Source: Thiohalorhabdus sp. Cl-TMA (GTDB taxonomy: Bacteria > Pseudomonadota > Gammaproteobacteria > Thiohalorhabdales > Thiohalorhabdaceae). From it: 64,000 nucleotides of DNA. Both the position numbers and the translations under genes were made by a program. Below the pieces are notes generated by a model. It was not told where the DNA came from. It saw only the letters and a program-made list of their open reading frames with translations, and ran no database searches. Location of the stretch: positions 310,001-374,000 of the forward strand of contig NZ_JBGUAW010000003.1 of NCBI RefSeq assembly GCF_041821045.1. Direction: 5' to 3'. Shown piece after piece: positions 26,580 through 35,053 of the stretch; position 1 is the stretch's first letter; each line of letters starts with the position of its first letter.

Positions 26580-27557
26580 TCAGTGTCCCAGCAGTTTCTG
26601 CGTGGCGGTGACGATCTTGTCCGCGTCGGGCAGGGCGGCTTTCTCGAGCTCGTGGTTATACGGCATGGGCACGTCCTCGGCGGTGACGCGCACGGGCGGG
26701 GCGTCCAGCTCGAAGAAGCACTCCTCGTTGAGAACGGCCATGATCTCGGCGCTCATGCCCACCGGCGCCTCGTCCTCGGTGCAGATCACCGCCTTGTGGG
26801 TCTTGGCCAGGGAGGCCCGCAGGGTGGCGCCGTCGATGGGCTTGAGGCTGCGCAGGTCGATGACCTCGGCGGAGATGCCCTGCTCCGCCAGCTTGTCGGC
26901 GGCGGCCAGGTTCCAGTGGGTGCTCATGAGGTAGCCGACGAGGGTCACGTCGGTGCCCTCGCGCACCACCCGGGCACCCTCCAGCGGCGCAAAGTACTCC
27001 TCGTCGGGCACCTCGCCCTTGAGGTTGTAGATGGCCTCGTGCTCCAGGATCACCACCGGATCGTCGCAGCGCACCGCGGTCTTGAGCATGCCGTAAGCGT
27101 CCACCGGGAACGCCGGAGTCACCACGCGCAGCCCGGAGGTGCCGGCGAACAGCTTCTCCAGGCGGCCGGAGTGCTGGGCGCCGAGCTGGTGGGCCACGCC
27201 GCCGGGGCTGCGCACCACGAGCGGGCAGCCCACCTGGCCGCCCGACATGTAGCGGATTTTGGCGGCGGCGTTGATGATCTGGTCGGTGGCCAGCAGGGCG
27301 AAGTTCACCGACATGATCTCGACGATGGGTCGGCAGCCGATCATGGAGGCGCCCACCCCGATGCCGGTGTAGCTGTTCTCCGAGATCGGCGTGTCCATCA
27401 CCCGCTCTTCGCCGTACTTGTCGAAAAGCCCCTGCGTGGCCTTGTAGGTGCCCCCGGGCAGGCCGATGTCCTCGCCCATGGCGAATACCAGGGGGTCGTT
27501 GTCCATCTCCTCGTCATGGGCCCGGCGTACGGCGTCCCAGTAGAAAATCTCCGCCAT
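26580..27557 (-). CDS. pdhB: Pyruvate dehydrogenase E1 component, beta subunit
   Basis: The 325-residue beta subunit pairs with E1-alpha as an alpha2-beta2 thiamine diphosphate enzyme that decarboxylates pyruvate and acetylates the E2 lipoyl group. It shows GEDIGLPGGTYKATQGL near residue 29, RVMDTPISENSYTGIGVGA, and the AIYNLKGEVPDEEYF stretch in which plastid/cyanobacterial PDH beta subunits also align well. GGAGGG precedes the ATG at 27557, which is only three bases beyond the pdhA stop. Branched-chain or acetoin E1 subunits are the main alternatives, but the alpha subunit favours pyruvate. Confidence 0.93.
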   Translation of the reverse strand: MAEIFYWDAVRRAHDEEMDNDPLVFAMGEDIGLPGGTYKATQGLFDKYGEERVMDTPISENSYTGIGVGASMIGCRPIVEIMSVNFALLATDQIINAAAKIRYMSGGQVGCPLVVRSPGGVAHQLGAQHSGRLEKLFAGTSGLRVVTPAFPVDAYGMLKTAVRCDDPVVILEHEAIYNLKGEVPDEEYFAPLEGARVVREGTDVTLVGYLMSTHWNLAAADKLAEQGISAEVIDLRSLKPIDGATLRASLAKTHKAVICTEDEAPVGMSAEIMAVLNEECFFELDAPPVRVTAEDVPMPYNHELEKAALPDADKIVTATQKLLGH

Positions 27558-27560
27558 TGC

Positions 27561-28568
27561 TTACTTCCCTCCGCCCGCGATCTGGCCCATGGCGCAGCTG
27601 TCGTCGTCGCTGAGCACGTACTTGGTCAGGTCCTTCACATCCGGCTCGGGACTGTTCTCGGCGAACGGGATCACCTCGTCGTCCACGTGGTCCCGGGCCT
27701 CCTTGTCCATCCGGTCGAAGTCGTCGGCGGTGATCACGCCTTCTTCCACCAGCCGGTCCCGGAACAGGTAGATGGGATCCCGCTCCATCCACCGCTTGAT
27801 CTCCTCCTCCGACCGGTAGCCGCGCCCGGAATCGGACATGGAGTGGCCGCGCAGCCGATAGGTCATGAGCTCCAGGAAATAGGGGCCCTTGCCGGAGCGC
27901 ACGAAATCCACGGCCTTCGCGGCGGCGTCCATGACCGTGTCGATGTCCTGGCCGTCCACCTGGGCCGCCTCCATGGCGTAGGCCTCGGCCCGCTTGTACT
28001 GATCGTGCATGGGGGTGGAGCGTTCCAGGGAGGTGCCGATGGCGTAGAGGTTGTTCTCGCAGACGAACAGCACCGGAAGCTCCCAGAGCTGGGCCATGTT
28101 CAGGGTCTCGTGGAAGGTGCCCTGGTTGTTGGCACCGTCGCCCAGGAAGCAGATGGCGATCTGGTCGGAGCCCTTCATCTTAGCGCCCTTGGCCAGGCCG
28201 GCGGCCAGCGGGAAGGGCTCGCCCACCAGGGCGTAACCGCCCATGAAGTGGTTCTGCACATCGAAGATATGCATGGAGCCGCCGCGTCCCCGGGAGGAGC
28301 CGGTTTCCTTGCCGTACAGCTCCGCCATGACCTCCTTGGGGTCCGCGCCGCATTTGAGCGCATGAACGTGGTCCCGGTAGCCGGTGATCACATAGTCATG
28401 CCCCACGCGGGCCTTTTCCAAGACTCCGAAGGCGCAGGCTTCCTGACCCGGATACAGGTGCAGGAACCCGCCGATGTCCCGGTGGTGGTATGCCTCGGCA
28501 CAGCGTTCCTCGAAACGCCGCGCGAATACCATCTCCTGGAGCAACCGCTTGCGGTCTGCGGCTTCCAT
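27561..28568 (-). CDS. pdhA: Pyruvate dehydrogenase E1 component, alpha subunit
   Basis: The 335-residue alpha subunit holds the thiamine diphosphate motif GDGANNQGTFHETLN, the GGSMHIFD loop and the YRLRGHSMSD loop that is diagnostic of pyruvate (rather than branched-chain) E1-alpha. AAAGGA lies upstream of the ATG at 28568. The gene heads a tight three-gene operon, pdhA-pdhB-(E2-E3). In the 288-base upstream gap a TATAAC box (minus strand, 28583-28588) and TTGAAA (28615-28620) can be seen, but their spacing is not ideal, so no promoter is called. This operon would supply acetyl-CoA for the citric acid cycle and lipid synthesis. Confidence 0.95.
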   Translation of the reverse strand: MEAADRKRLLQEMVFARRFEERCAEAYHHRDIGGFLHLYPGQEACAFGVLEKARVGHDYVITGYRDHVHALKCGADPKEVMAELYGKETGSSRGRGGSMHIFDVQNHFMGGYALVGEPFPLAAGLAKGAKMKGSDQIAICFLGDGANNQGTFHETLNMAQLWELPVLFVCENNLYAIGTSLERSTPMHDQYKRAEAYAMEAAQVDGQDIDTVMDAAAKAVDFVRSGKGPYFLELMTYRLRGHSMSDSGRGYRSEEEIKRWMERDPIYLFRDRLVEEGVITADDFDRMDKEARDHVDDEVIPFAENSPEPDVKDLTKYVLSDDDSCAMGQIAGGGK

Positions 28569-28801
28569 GGCACGTCCTTTCTGTTATACAGGCTATGCGG
28601 TTCGGCGAGATCGGTTTCAATGTCGGCGGCATATTTTTGCCGGCAGCGTATGATTCCCGGAAGGTCTTCCCAGGTCAAGTCACGGCCCGATCCCGCCCCT
28701 CGCGGCCTGGCCCCTCCGTCCGGGGCGGCGGGTGCTCCGGGTCCGCGTGTCCGGAGCGCACCTCGCGGTGGATATCCGAAAAAAAAAGCCGGGCCCATTC
28801 G

Positions 28802-28828
28802 TAAAAATGGCGCCCCGTGAGGGGCGCC
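28802..28828 (-). terminator. Rho-independent terminator of the superoxide dismutase gene
   Basis: On the minus strand GGCGCCCCTCACGGGGCGCC is followed by ATTTTTAC. The stem of eight pairs is perfect and lies 29 bases after the stop codon. Confidence 0.9.
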
Positions 28829-28856
28829 GATAAGGGCAGGCAAGCGGCCGCATAGC

Positions 28857-29474
28857 CTAGAAGCGCTTCCAGATCTTGCCTTCCTGGGCCGCCTCGGTGC
28901 GGGCATCGAGGATGTCCCAGTTCAGATTCTCCACCACCGCGTCGATGTAGGCCCCGCGGCCGCCGGCACCGTGGTCCACCATCCAGGCGTGCTCGAAGCA
29001 GTCCATGATGGCGAGCGGCGCGAAGCCGGCGATGTGGCCATCCTCATGGTGCTGGATGAAGTGGTTGTTGATCTGGCCGGTGGCGGGGTCGTAGTAGGCG
29101 ATGGCCCAGCCGATGCCCCGGGACTTGCCGCAGGTCTTGAAGTCCTCGACCCAGGCGTCGAAGGAACCGAACTGCTCAGCCACGGCCTTGCTGAAGGCGC
29201 CGCCGTCGTTGCGGCTCACCCCGGCCTTCAGGTTGCCGAAGTAGTACTCGTGCAGCACCATGCCGTCGTACTCGAAGCCGAAGCGGCGCCGGCGGTCGGT
29301 GTACGCGGCGGTGCCGCCCTGGCCGTTGGCCCGCATGTCGGCGAGCTCCTTGTGCAGGGCATTGGCGTTGTTGACGTAGCCGACGTACAGATTCCAGTGA
29401 TCGTTGATCTGGTCGTCCGAGATGCCGTTGAGGCCGGACGGTTTCAGTTCTTCGCGGACGGAGTAAACGGACAT
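28857..29474 (-). CDS. Fe/Mn-family superoxide dismutase, divergent
   Basis: The 205-residue enzyme disproportionates superoxide. The four metal ligands are recognisable: His26 (NDHWNLYVGYVNN), His75 (VLHEYYFGNL), Asp158 and His162 (MDCFEHAWMVDH). The segments around them differ from E. coli SodA and SodB: for example DVWEHAYYLD is replaced by DCFEHAWMVD, and QHHEDGHI replaces the usual loop, so the metal cannot be assigned by eye. The ATG at 29474 follows AGGAGG; a longer frame from 29660 covers the promoter and is rejected. There is no signal peptide. It is monocistronic with its own strong promoter and terminator, divergent from argD. Confidence 0.88.
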   Translation of the reverse strand: MSVYSVREELKPSGLNGISDDQINDHWNLYVGYVNNANALHKELADMRANGQGGTAAYTDRRRRFGFEYDGMVLHEYYFGNLKAGVSRNDGGAFSKAVAEQFGSFDAWVEDFKTCGKSRGIGWAIAYYDPATGQINNHFIQHHEDGHIAGFAPLAIMDCFEHAWMVDHGAGGRGAYIDAVVENLNWDILDARTEAAQEGKIWKRF

Positions 29475-29561
29475 TCTGGCCCCTCCTGGTTTTCCTGAGC
29501 GTAAAGTGGGTAAATCCCCAAGGGGTCGGTCGAAATCGTTTTCGGATCGATGAAAAAGATG

Positions 29562-29591
29562 ATTATAGACCCGGATAGAGTTTTCCGACAA
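29562..29591 (-). promoter_or_regulatory. Promoter of the superoxide dismutase gene
   Basis: On the minus strand TTGTCG (29586-29591) and a consensus TATAAT (29562-29567) are separated by 18 bases, giving a leader of about 80 bases. No regulator site is recognised. Confidence 0.65.
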
Positions 29592-29624
29592 TGGCGCCGG
29601 GCCGTTAAAATCCTTGCGCCCGTG

Positions 29625-29653
29625 TTGGCTAGCCCGAAAAGGCAGGGTAAACT
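29625..29653 (+). promoter_or_regulatory. Candidate promoter of argD-argF
   Basis: TTGGCT (29625-29630) and TAAACT (29648-29653) are 17 bases apart, 27 bases upstream of the argD start. No clear ARG box is visible. Confidence 0.5.
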
Positions 29654-29680
29654 CTCCCATTTTGCCCGGAGCTTCTGCCC

Positions 29681-30847
29681 ATGCCGAGCTCGCACCTGAT
29701 GGATACCTACAAACGGCTTCCCGTGGCCTTCGAGAGCGGTAGCGGGGCGACCCTGGTGGATACCGAGGGGCGCGAATACCTGGACGCGGTGAGCGGCATC
29801 GCCGTATGCGGCCTCGGCCATGCGCATCCGGCGGTGACCGGGGCGCTGTGCGAGCAGGCGGACCGGCTGGTGCACACCTCCAACCTGTACGGCGTTCCCC
29901 TGCAGGAGGAGGTGGGCACCGAGCTTGCGCGTCTCTCCGGCATGGACCGGGTCTTCTTCGCCAATTCCGGCGCCGAGGCCAACGAGGCGGCCATCAAGCT
30001 GGCCCGCCGCTTCGGCCATGCCCGGGAGATCGAGCGCCCGGAGATCGTGGTCATGCAGGGCAGCTTCCACGGCCGCACCCTGGCCACCCTCACCGCCACC
30101 GGCAACCGCAAGGTGCAGGCGGGCTTCGAGCCCCTCGTCCCGGGCTTCAAGCGCATCCCCTACAACGACCTGGAAGCCGTGGAGCGGGTGGGCTCCGAGA
30201 GCACCGTGGCGGTGCTGGTGGAGCCCATCCAGGGCGAGGGCGGGGTAGTAACGCCCGACCCCGAATACCTGGCCGGCCTGCGGCGGCTCTGCGACGAGCA
30301 CGGCTGGCTGCTCATGCTGGACGAGGTGCAGACCGGCATGGGCCGCACCGGCGCCTGGTTCGCCTTCCAGCACGCGGGTATCCGGCCCGACGTGGTGACC
30401 GTGGCCAAGGCCCTGGGCAATGGCGTGCCGGTGGGGGCCATGCTGGCCACCGAGTCCGCGGCCTCGCTATTCGGGCCCGGCACGCACGCCACCACCTTCG
30501 GCGGCAATCCCCTCGCCATGGCCGCGGTGCGCGCCGTTCTCCGCACCATCGAGCGGGAGGACCTGGTGGCCGGGGCGGCGGAGATCGGCACCTATCTGCA
30601 GGACCGGCTCCGGGAGACGGTGGGCCGCCGCGAGGCGGTGCGGGAGATCCGGGGCCGGGGGCTCATGATCGGCATCGAGGTGGAGGCGGATCTCAGCGGG
30701 CTGGTGCAGCGGGCCCTGGACCACGGCCTGCTGATCAACGTCACCGCCGAGCGGGTCATCCGTCTGCTGCCGCCCCTGATCCTGAGCCGCGAGCAGGCCG
30801 ACCGCATCGCCGAGGGCCTGGACTACCTGCTGGGAGAGATCCTGTGA
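29681..30847 (+). CDS. argD: Acetylornithine aminotransferase
   Basis: This 388-residue pyridoxal-phosphate enzyme converts N-acetylglutamate semialdehyde to N-acetylornithine in arginine synthesis. Motifs: FANSGAEANEAAIKLAR, GSFHGRTLATL, the cofactor-binding LLMLDEVQTGMGRTG, and Lys243 in TVAKALGNGVPVGAM. Length and motifs match ArgD closely; some ArgD proteins also act as succinyldiaminopimelate aminotransferase. CGGAG lies ten bases before the ATG. Its stop overlaps the argF start (GTGA), so the two are translationally coupled. Confidence 0.96.
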   Translation: MPSSHLMDTYKRLPVAFESGSGATLVDTEGREYLDAVSGIAVCGLGHAHPAVTGALCEQADRLVHTSNLYGVPLQEEVGTELARLSGMDRVFFANSGAEANEAAIKLARRFGHAREIERPEIVVMQGSFHGRTLATLTATGNRKVQAGFEPLVPGFKRIPYNDLEAVERVGSESTVAVLVEPIQGEGGVVTPDPEYLAGLRRLCDEHGWLLMLDEVQTGMGRTGAWFAFQHAGIRPDVVTVAKALGNGVPVGAMLATESAASLFGPGTHATTFGGNPLAMAAVRAVLRTIEREDLVAGAAEIGTYLQDRLRETVGRREAVREIRGRGLMIGIEVEADLSGLVQRALDHGLLINVTAERVIRLLPPLILSREQADRIAEGLDYLLGEIL

Positions 30848-31746
30848 GCCCCCGCCATTTCCTGCGCCTGGACGATCTCTCCGCCGCGGAGCTGGAGGCG
30901 TTGCTGGCCCGGGCCGGGGAGCTGAAGAAGGAGCGGCGCGCGGGACAGGGGCACCCCGTGCTGGCGGGCAGGATCCTGGGTCTGCTCTTCGAGAAGCCCT
31001 CCACCCGCACCCGGGTCTCCTTCGAGTCCGGCATCTACCAGCTCGGCGGCTACGGGATGTTCCTCTCCCATAACGACATGCAGCTGGGACGCGGCGAGCC
31101 CATCGGCGACACGGCGGAGGTGGTGTCGCGCATGGTGGACGGCATCATGATCCGCACCTTCGGCCACGAGCGCATCACCGAATTCGCCGCGGCCAGTCAC
31201 GTTCCGGTGATCAACGGCCTTACCGACCGCTTCCATCCCTGCCAGGTGCTCACCGACCTGTTCACCTGGTACGAGCTGCGCGGCTCCATGGCCGGCCGCA
31301 CCGTGGCCTGGATCGGCGACGGCAACAACATGGCCCACTCCTGGATCAACGCCGCCCGGCTGCTCGATTTCGAGCTGCGGATCGCCTGTCCGGAGGGCTT
31401 CGACCCGGAGCCCGACGTGGTGGCCGCGGCCGGCTCCAACGTCCAGGTGCTGCGCGACCCCGCCCAGGCGGCGCGTGACGCGGACATCGTGACCACCGAT
31501 GTCTGGGCGAGCATGGGCCAGGAGGAGGAGCGGGCAGCCCGCGAGCGGGCCTTCGGCGCCTATCGCGTGGATGCCGCGCTCATGGGCGCGGCCAAGGCCG
31601 ATGCAATGTTCATGCACTGCCTGCCTGCCCACCGCGGCGAGGAAGTGGACGCCGAGGTACTGGAGGGGCCGCAGAGCGTGGTCTGGGAGGAAGCGGAAAA
31701 CCGGCTGCACGCCCAGAAGGCGCTCATGGAGCTGCTGATGGGCTAG
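30844..31746 (+). CDS. argF: Ornithine carbamoyltransferase
   Basis: The 300-residue enzyme forms citrulline from ornithine and carbamoyl phosphate. The carbamoyl-phosphate motif is KPSTRTR (residues 51-57), with FHPCQVLTDL in the middle and the ornithine-binding FMHCLPAHRGEEV near the C-terminus, all intact. GTG at 30844 overlaps the argD stop. Together with argD upstream and argG at 35054 it supplies most of the second half of arginine synthesis; argG is separated by five minus-strand genes. A strong hairpin terminator follows. Confidence 0.97.
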   Translation: MSPRHFLRLDDLSAAELEALLARAGELKKERRAGQGHPVLAGRILGLLFEKPSTRTRVSFESGIYQLGGYGMFLSHNDMQLGRGEPIGDTAEVVSRMVDGIMIRTFGHERITEFAAASHVPVINGLTDRFHPCQVLTDLFTWYELRGSMAGRTVAWIGDGNNMAHSWINAARLLDFELRIACPEGFDPEPDVVAAAGSNVQVLRDPAQAARDADIVTTDVWASMGQEEERAARERAFGAYRVDAALMGAAKADAMFMHCLPAHRGEEVDAEVLEGPQSVVWEEAENRLHAQKALMELLMG

Positions 31747-31780
31747 GGTCTGTTCGCCACCGCCCGGTGGAGGCATGTAA

Positions 31781-31818
31781 AACGGCGGCGGCCCCGATGG
31801 GCCGCCGCCGTTTTTTTC
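31781..31818 (+). terminator. Bidirectional terminator between argF and the next convergent gene
   Basis: ACGGCGGCGGCCC, a short GATG-type loop and GGGCCGCCGCCGT form a long stem followed by TTTTTTT on the plus strand; the minus strand has TTTT at the same distance. It serves convergent genes ending at 31746 and 31839. Confidence 0.9.
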
Positions 31819-31838
31819 GAGAACGCGGAGCCCGGCGC

Positions 31839-32516
31839 TTACTGGCTCTGCTGGCCTTTCAGGACCTCCTCGAGGGAGCGGCGTTCATAGCCTTCGGGGG
31901 CCTTGAACAGCGCCGGATCGAGGTCCACACCGGACTTGATCTTGAGGATCTCGCTGTTGCCGCCGTCGGGCTTGGTGGTACGCATGGCGAGGCCGATATC
32001 CCGGAATCGCTCTCCCAGGTGCTCCAGGGCCCGGTCGCACGGCTTGGGCTGGGACTGCCGGCCGCTTTTGCCCTGCCTGGAAAGCATCTCGAACACCCGG
32101 ACGGCGTCATCTCCGCCCGCATCGGCGAGGGCCTTCGGGGAGGCCAGGACCTTTCCGCAGCGTTTCCCGTTGAAGTGCACGTCGTAACGGGTGGTGGAAT
32201 AGCCGGCCACTTCGGGGCCGCTGCCTTTTTCCCGCAGTTCGATGTCGGCCGCGGAGAACTCGTCGGAAGGTTCCGCGGCGGGCATTTCCACGATCTGCTT
32301 CCGGGGGCCGTTCACGAACAGGCGATCCCCTTCGGAGGCGTCGAAGAGCATGTAGAAGCCATCGGTCGAAGGGTTCACCCGCACCTTGTCCCCCGTCAGC
32401 AGCATTTCCGAACGGCCTTCGGCATGCTTCATGAAGATCCGGGTTCCGGCCTGGGCCGGAGCGGCCAGCGCCACGGCCAGGAAAACGGCGAACAGCATGT
32501 GCATCGGTTTAGGCAT
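31839..32516 (-). CDS. Periplasmic protein of unknown function (DUF4412-like)
   Basis: The 225-residue protein has a clear signal peptide (MHMLFAVFLAVALAAPAQAG). The mature part starts with TRIFMKHAEGRSEMLLTGDKVRVN and continues with DGFYMLFDASEGDRLFVN, a pattern of short beta strands that loosely resembles DUF4412-type periplasmic domains. Two cysteines (in GKRCGK and PKPCDRAL) may form a disulfide. GGGAGG precedes the ATG at 32516; the longer frame from 32597 is rejected because the signal peptide would then be internal. It is convergent with argF and shares its terminator. No function can be proposed. Confidence 0.7.
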   Translation of the reverse strand: MPKPMHMLFAVFLAVALAAPAQAGTRIFMKHAEGRSEMLLTGDKVRVNPSTDGFYMLFDASEGDRLFVNGPRKQIVEMPAAEPSDEFSAADIELREKGSGPEVAGYSTTRYDVHFNGKRCGKVLASPKALADAGGDDAVRVFEMLSRQGKSGRQSQPKPCDRALEHLGERFRDIGLAMRTTKPDGGNSEILKIKSGVDLDPALFKAPEGYERRSLEEVLKGQQSQ

Positions 32517-32745
32517 CCAGGCCTCCCTGCGGAAAGGTTCGTCGATGGTTGGTGTGTCGGGGGCGATACTAACAGCCATTCCGCGGGAAAGGCCCATACC
32601 TTTTTGCCTCCCGGCGCAGAACGGCCCCGGGTCCCCCTCCTATGACCGCCTCCAGTGTACCCCAAGGCGGGCGACGCCGGTCCGCCGGGCACCGGCCTAT
32701 ACGAATTCGATTCCCGGCGGCGGCGTATGTTTCCGGGGCACGCCT

Positions 32746-33174
32746 TCAAGGGGGCTGGAACAGGAGGAGGTAATAGCCGCTGTTGTAGGTGGCGTGCAGG
32801 GTGATGGGGGCGGAGAGCCGCCCGTAGCGGTCCTTGAAGTATCCGAAAAGCAGCGAGGGGAGGAAGACGCCGGCGGCCCAGAGCGGCGGATGGCCGGGGA
32901 AATGGAGCGCGGAGAAGGCGGCGCTCGTGGCCAGGTTGGCGCTGGACAAGGGCCCCCGGGGAACCGTCGGCAGGCGGCGGGCGAGCGCTTCCTGCAGGAG
33001 GCCGCGGAATAGCACCTCCTCGGCTACCGGATAGAGCAGGGCGAGGCTCAGGAATAGCCCGGGACGCTCCAGAGCCCACTCCGGGCGGGCCGGGGAAAAG
33101 CCCGCGGCCAGCAGCAGGAGCCAGAAGAGGGGCCCGGCCGCCAGGGCGGCCCGGAAACGTGGATCGCCGAGCAT
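32746..33174 (-). CDS. Short CPBP-family intramembrane metalloprotease-like protein
   Basis: The 142-residue membrane protein shows the CPBP (CAAX protease and bacteriocin-processing) motifs: PVAEEVLFRGLLQ (EExxxR) near residue 50, FSALHF near residue 89, and PITLHATYN near residue 124. It is much shorter than most CPBP proteins, retaining about four membrane helices, although compact members with this layout exist. No Shine-Dalgarno sequence is obvious at the ATG at 33174. The family includes glutamic-type intramembrane proteases that process sorting tags, but no C-terminally tagged substrate is recognised in this window. The 229-base gap between it and the preceding gene shows nothing further. 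Confidence 0.8.
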   Translation of the reverse strand: MLGDPRFRAALAAGPLFWLLLLAAGFSPARPEWALERPGLFLSLALLYPVAEEVLFRGLLQEALARRLPTVPRGPLSSANLATSAAFSALHFPGHPPLWAAGVFLPSLLFGYFKDRYGRLSAPITLHATYNSGYYLLLFQPP

Positions 33175-33225
33175 GCCCGGAGCATAGCCCAGGGGGGAGC
33201 CGGATGCAGCCCCGGAGCCGGGCGG

Positions 33226-34110
33226 CTACGGGGTGGGCAAGGCCTCCCGGCGGCTGCGCCAGGCTTCCGGAATGCCTTCCGGACCCACCGCCAGGGCCGC
33301 GACGCCGCCGGCGATGGCGCAGGTGGTGTCCCGGTCGCCGCCCCCGGAGACGGTGGCCCAGAGGGTCTCGGTGAAATCGCCGAGGTGGCGGGCGGCGCAC
33401 CAAAGGGCGAAGGGGACGGTATCGGCGGCGAGCAACTGACTGCCGTTGCCCAGCGTGGCCACGGCCTGACCGATGGGGGCCACTGGGGGCAGTGCCGCGG
33501 CGGTCTCCAGTCCGCGCCGGAGCGGGCCCTCCGGAGTGGCGGCCAGGGCCGCCCCCAGTAGGTCCGGCTCGGGGTCGCGTGCCGCCGCCGCGGCGGCGGC
33601 CACGGCGATGGCTCCGGCGCGACCCTCGGTATGGGCGTGCGTGACCCGTGCGGAGCGGTCGGCCTGCTCCCGCAGGGCCTCCCGGCTTCCGGCGAAGAAG
33701 GCGCCCAGCGGGGCGGCCCGCATGGCGCCGCCGTTACCCATGGAGCCCGCGCCCCCGAAGGCTGCGCCGGCCAGCTCCCGCCAATCGCCGCCTTCGGCAA
33801 CGGCCTCCAGGAGGCGTTTCGCGCCGGGGCCGTAGCCGCGCCCGGGGGAGGCCGCGTGGTCGCGGGAGAAGACGGCGGCGAGCCGGTCGGGATGGATCTC
33901 CCCGTCCTCGCGCAGCACCTCGAAAATCCCCAGGGCCATGGCCGTGTCGTCCGTCCAGGTCCAGGGGCCGTCGGGAAGCGGGCGCCCGCCGCGCGCCAAG
34001 TCCTCGGCGAGCTCCGCGGCGAAGAACCGCTCGCCGAAGGCGTCGCCCACGGAAAGTCCTTCCAGGGCCAGGCGGGCTCGCCCGATCGGGGAATCCGGCG
34101 CGGCTTCCAT
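33226..34110 (-). CDS. ADP-ribosylglycohydrolase family protein
   Basis: The 294-residue protein has the metal-binding signatures of the DraG/ARH family: WTDDTAMALGIFEVL near residue 50, GSMGNGGAMRAAPLG near 125 and the C-terminal GGDRDTTCAIAGGVAAL. These enzymes remove ADP-ribose from proteins, nucleic acids or small molecules using two Mg ions. In nitrogen fixers DraG reactivates nitrogenase reductase, but no ADP-ribosyltransferase or nif gene is present here, so the substrate is unknown. The ATG at 34110 lies eight bases after the bolA stop; an extended frame to 34752 is spurious. Likely cotranscribed with bolA and msrB. Confidence 0.9.
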   Translation of the reverse strand: MEAAPDSPIGRARLALEGLSVGDAFGERFFAAELAEDLARGGRPLPDGPWTWTDDTAMALGIFEVLREDGEIHPDRLAAVFSRDHAASPGRGYGPGAKRLLEAVAEGGDWRELAGAAFGGAGSMGNGGAMRAAPLGAFFAGSREALREQADRSARVTHAHTEGRAGAIAVAAAAAAARDPEPDLLGAALAATPEGPLRRGLETAAALPPVAPIGQAVATLGNGSQLLAADTVPFALWCAARHLGDFTETLWATVSGGGDRDTTCAIAGGVAALAVGPEGIPEAWRSRREALPTP

Positions 34111-34118
34111 GTCGCGGC

Positions 34119-34433
34119 CTACTTGCCGAAGCCGCCCTTGCAGTTGGGGGACTGCAGGGACTCGGGATTCTGGGCCCGCCACTCCTCGGGGGTCATGGTG
34201 TGCATGGACAGCGCGTGCACGCCGCCGGCCAGCTCCTCGGACAGCGCCTTGTTCACGGCGCGCTGCCGGGCCACTTTCTTCTCCCCCTCGAAGGCCTCGG
34301 AAACGATGTAGACCTTGAAATGGGATTCCGATCCGGGCGGCACGTTGTGCATGTAGCTCTCGTTGATCACCTCCAGGTGCTCGGGGGTGAAGGCGGAGCG
34401 CAGCTTGTCCTCTATGGTGGCTTGTACGGTCAT
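34119..34433 (-). CDS. BolA family protein
   Basis: The 104-residue protein has the BolA fold: IEDKLRSAFTPEHLEVINES, the ESHFKVYIVSEAF loop and RQRAVNKALSEEL helix with the AGGVHALSMHTMTPEEW end. BolA proteins work with monothiol glutaredoxins in iron-sulfur trafficking and influence cell shape and stress responses. The conserved invariant His (MHTMTPEEW region) needed for cluster binding is present. The C-terminal tail SPNCKGGFGK adds a cysteine. It lies between msrB and the ADP-ribosylglycohydrolase gene, with gaps of 66 and 8 bases. Assignment to bolA proper, rather than the ibaG group, is likely from length but not proven. Confidence 0.93.
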   Translation of the reverse strand: MTVQATIEDKLRSAFTPEHLEVINESYMHNVPPGSESHFKVYIVSEAFEGEKKVARQRAVNKALSEELAGGVHALSMHTMTPEEWRAQNPESLQSPNCKGGFGK

Positions 34434-34499
34434 TGTGTGCGCTTACTCCTATAGCGGTTGTACGGCCTTGCCCCGGCTTCCCGGGGCCCGACCTTGCGG

Positions 34500-34898
34500 C
34501 TACTCCTCCTGCTCCAGGTTCAGAGAGACCGAGTTGATGCAGTAGCGGAGCCCCGTGGGGGCCGGGCCGTCGTTGAACAAATGGCCGAGATGGGCGTCGC
34601 AGCTGGCGCAGCGCACCTCGGTGCGGATCATGCCCAGGCTGCGGTCGGTGTGGGTGTGGATGTTCTCCTCCACAACCGAGGTCCAGAAGCTCGGCCATCC
34701 GGTGCCGGATTCGAACTTGTGGTCGGAATGGAACAGCGGGGCTTCGCAGCAAATGCAGCGATAGGTACCCGGTTCCTTGTTATGCACGTATTCCCCGGAG
34801 AACGGGGGCTCGGTACCGCCCTGGCGGCAGACCCGGTACTGCTCCGGGGTGAGCCGGGTTCGCCAATCTATATTCGAGCTGCGGCGCGCGTCCTTCAT
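34500..34898 (-). CDS. msrB: Peptide-methionine (R)-S-oxide reductase
   Basis: MsrB reduces the R form of methionine sulfoxide. The 132-residue protein has the zinc cysteines of CICCEAPLF and [12 protein letters not shown], the substrate loop SGTGWPSFW, and the catalytic cysteine in RYCINSVSL near the C-terminus. The ATG at 34898 follows an AGAAAGG-like ribosome site; an upstream frame to 35039 has no family similarity. It is divergent from argG and heads the msrB-bolA-ADP-ribosylglycohydrolase group, which reads as a stress and maintenance unit. There is no signal peptide, so it acts in the cytoplasm. Confidence 0.95.
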   Translation of the reverse strand: MKDARRSSNIDWRTRLTPEQYRVCRQGGTEPPFSGEYVHNKEPGTYRCICCEAPLFHSDHKFESGTGWPSFWTSVVEENIHTHTDRSLGMIRTEVRCASCDAHLGHLFNDGPAPTGLRYCINSVSLNLEQEE

Positions 34899-35053
34899 GG
34901 CCTTTCTCCCGCGGGGGTAACAGGATGCCGTTCGTTGGATTCTAAAACAGGCCCCGGGTTTTCCGCCTCTGGACGGTGGGCCCAGGGAGTGGAAAAATTG
35001 CCCGCTTCGGCGGCGGTTCCCGTCGCCATCGATGAACAAGGAAGGGTTCGAGA

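Noticed and set aside
23560-26934. A 1124-residue open frame on the plus strand through the pyruvate dehydrogenase operon
   Set aside because: It is an antisense shadow: the minus strand carries clear E2, E3 and E1-beta domains, and the plus-strand translation is His/Val/Gly-rich without any recognisable domain. The high GC content makes such long antisense frames common here.
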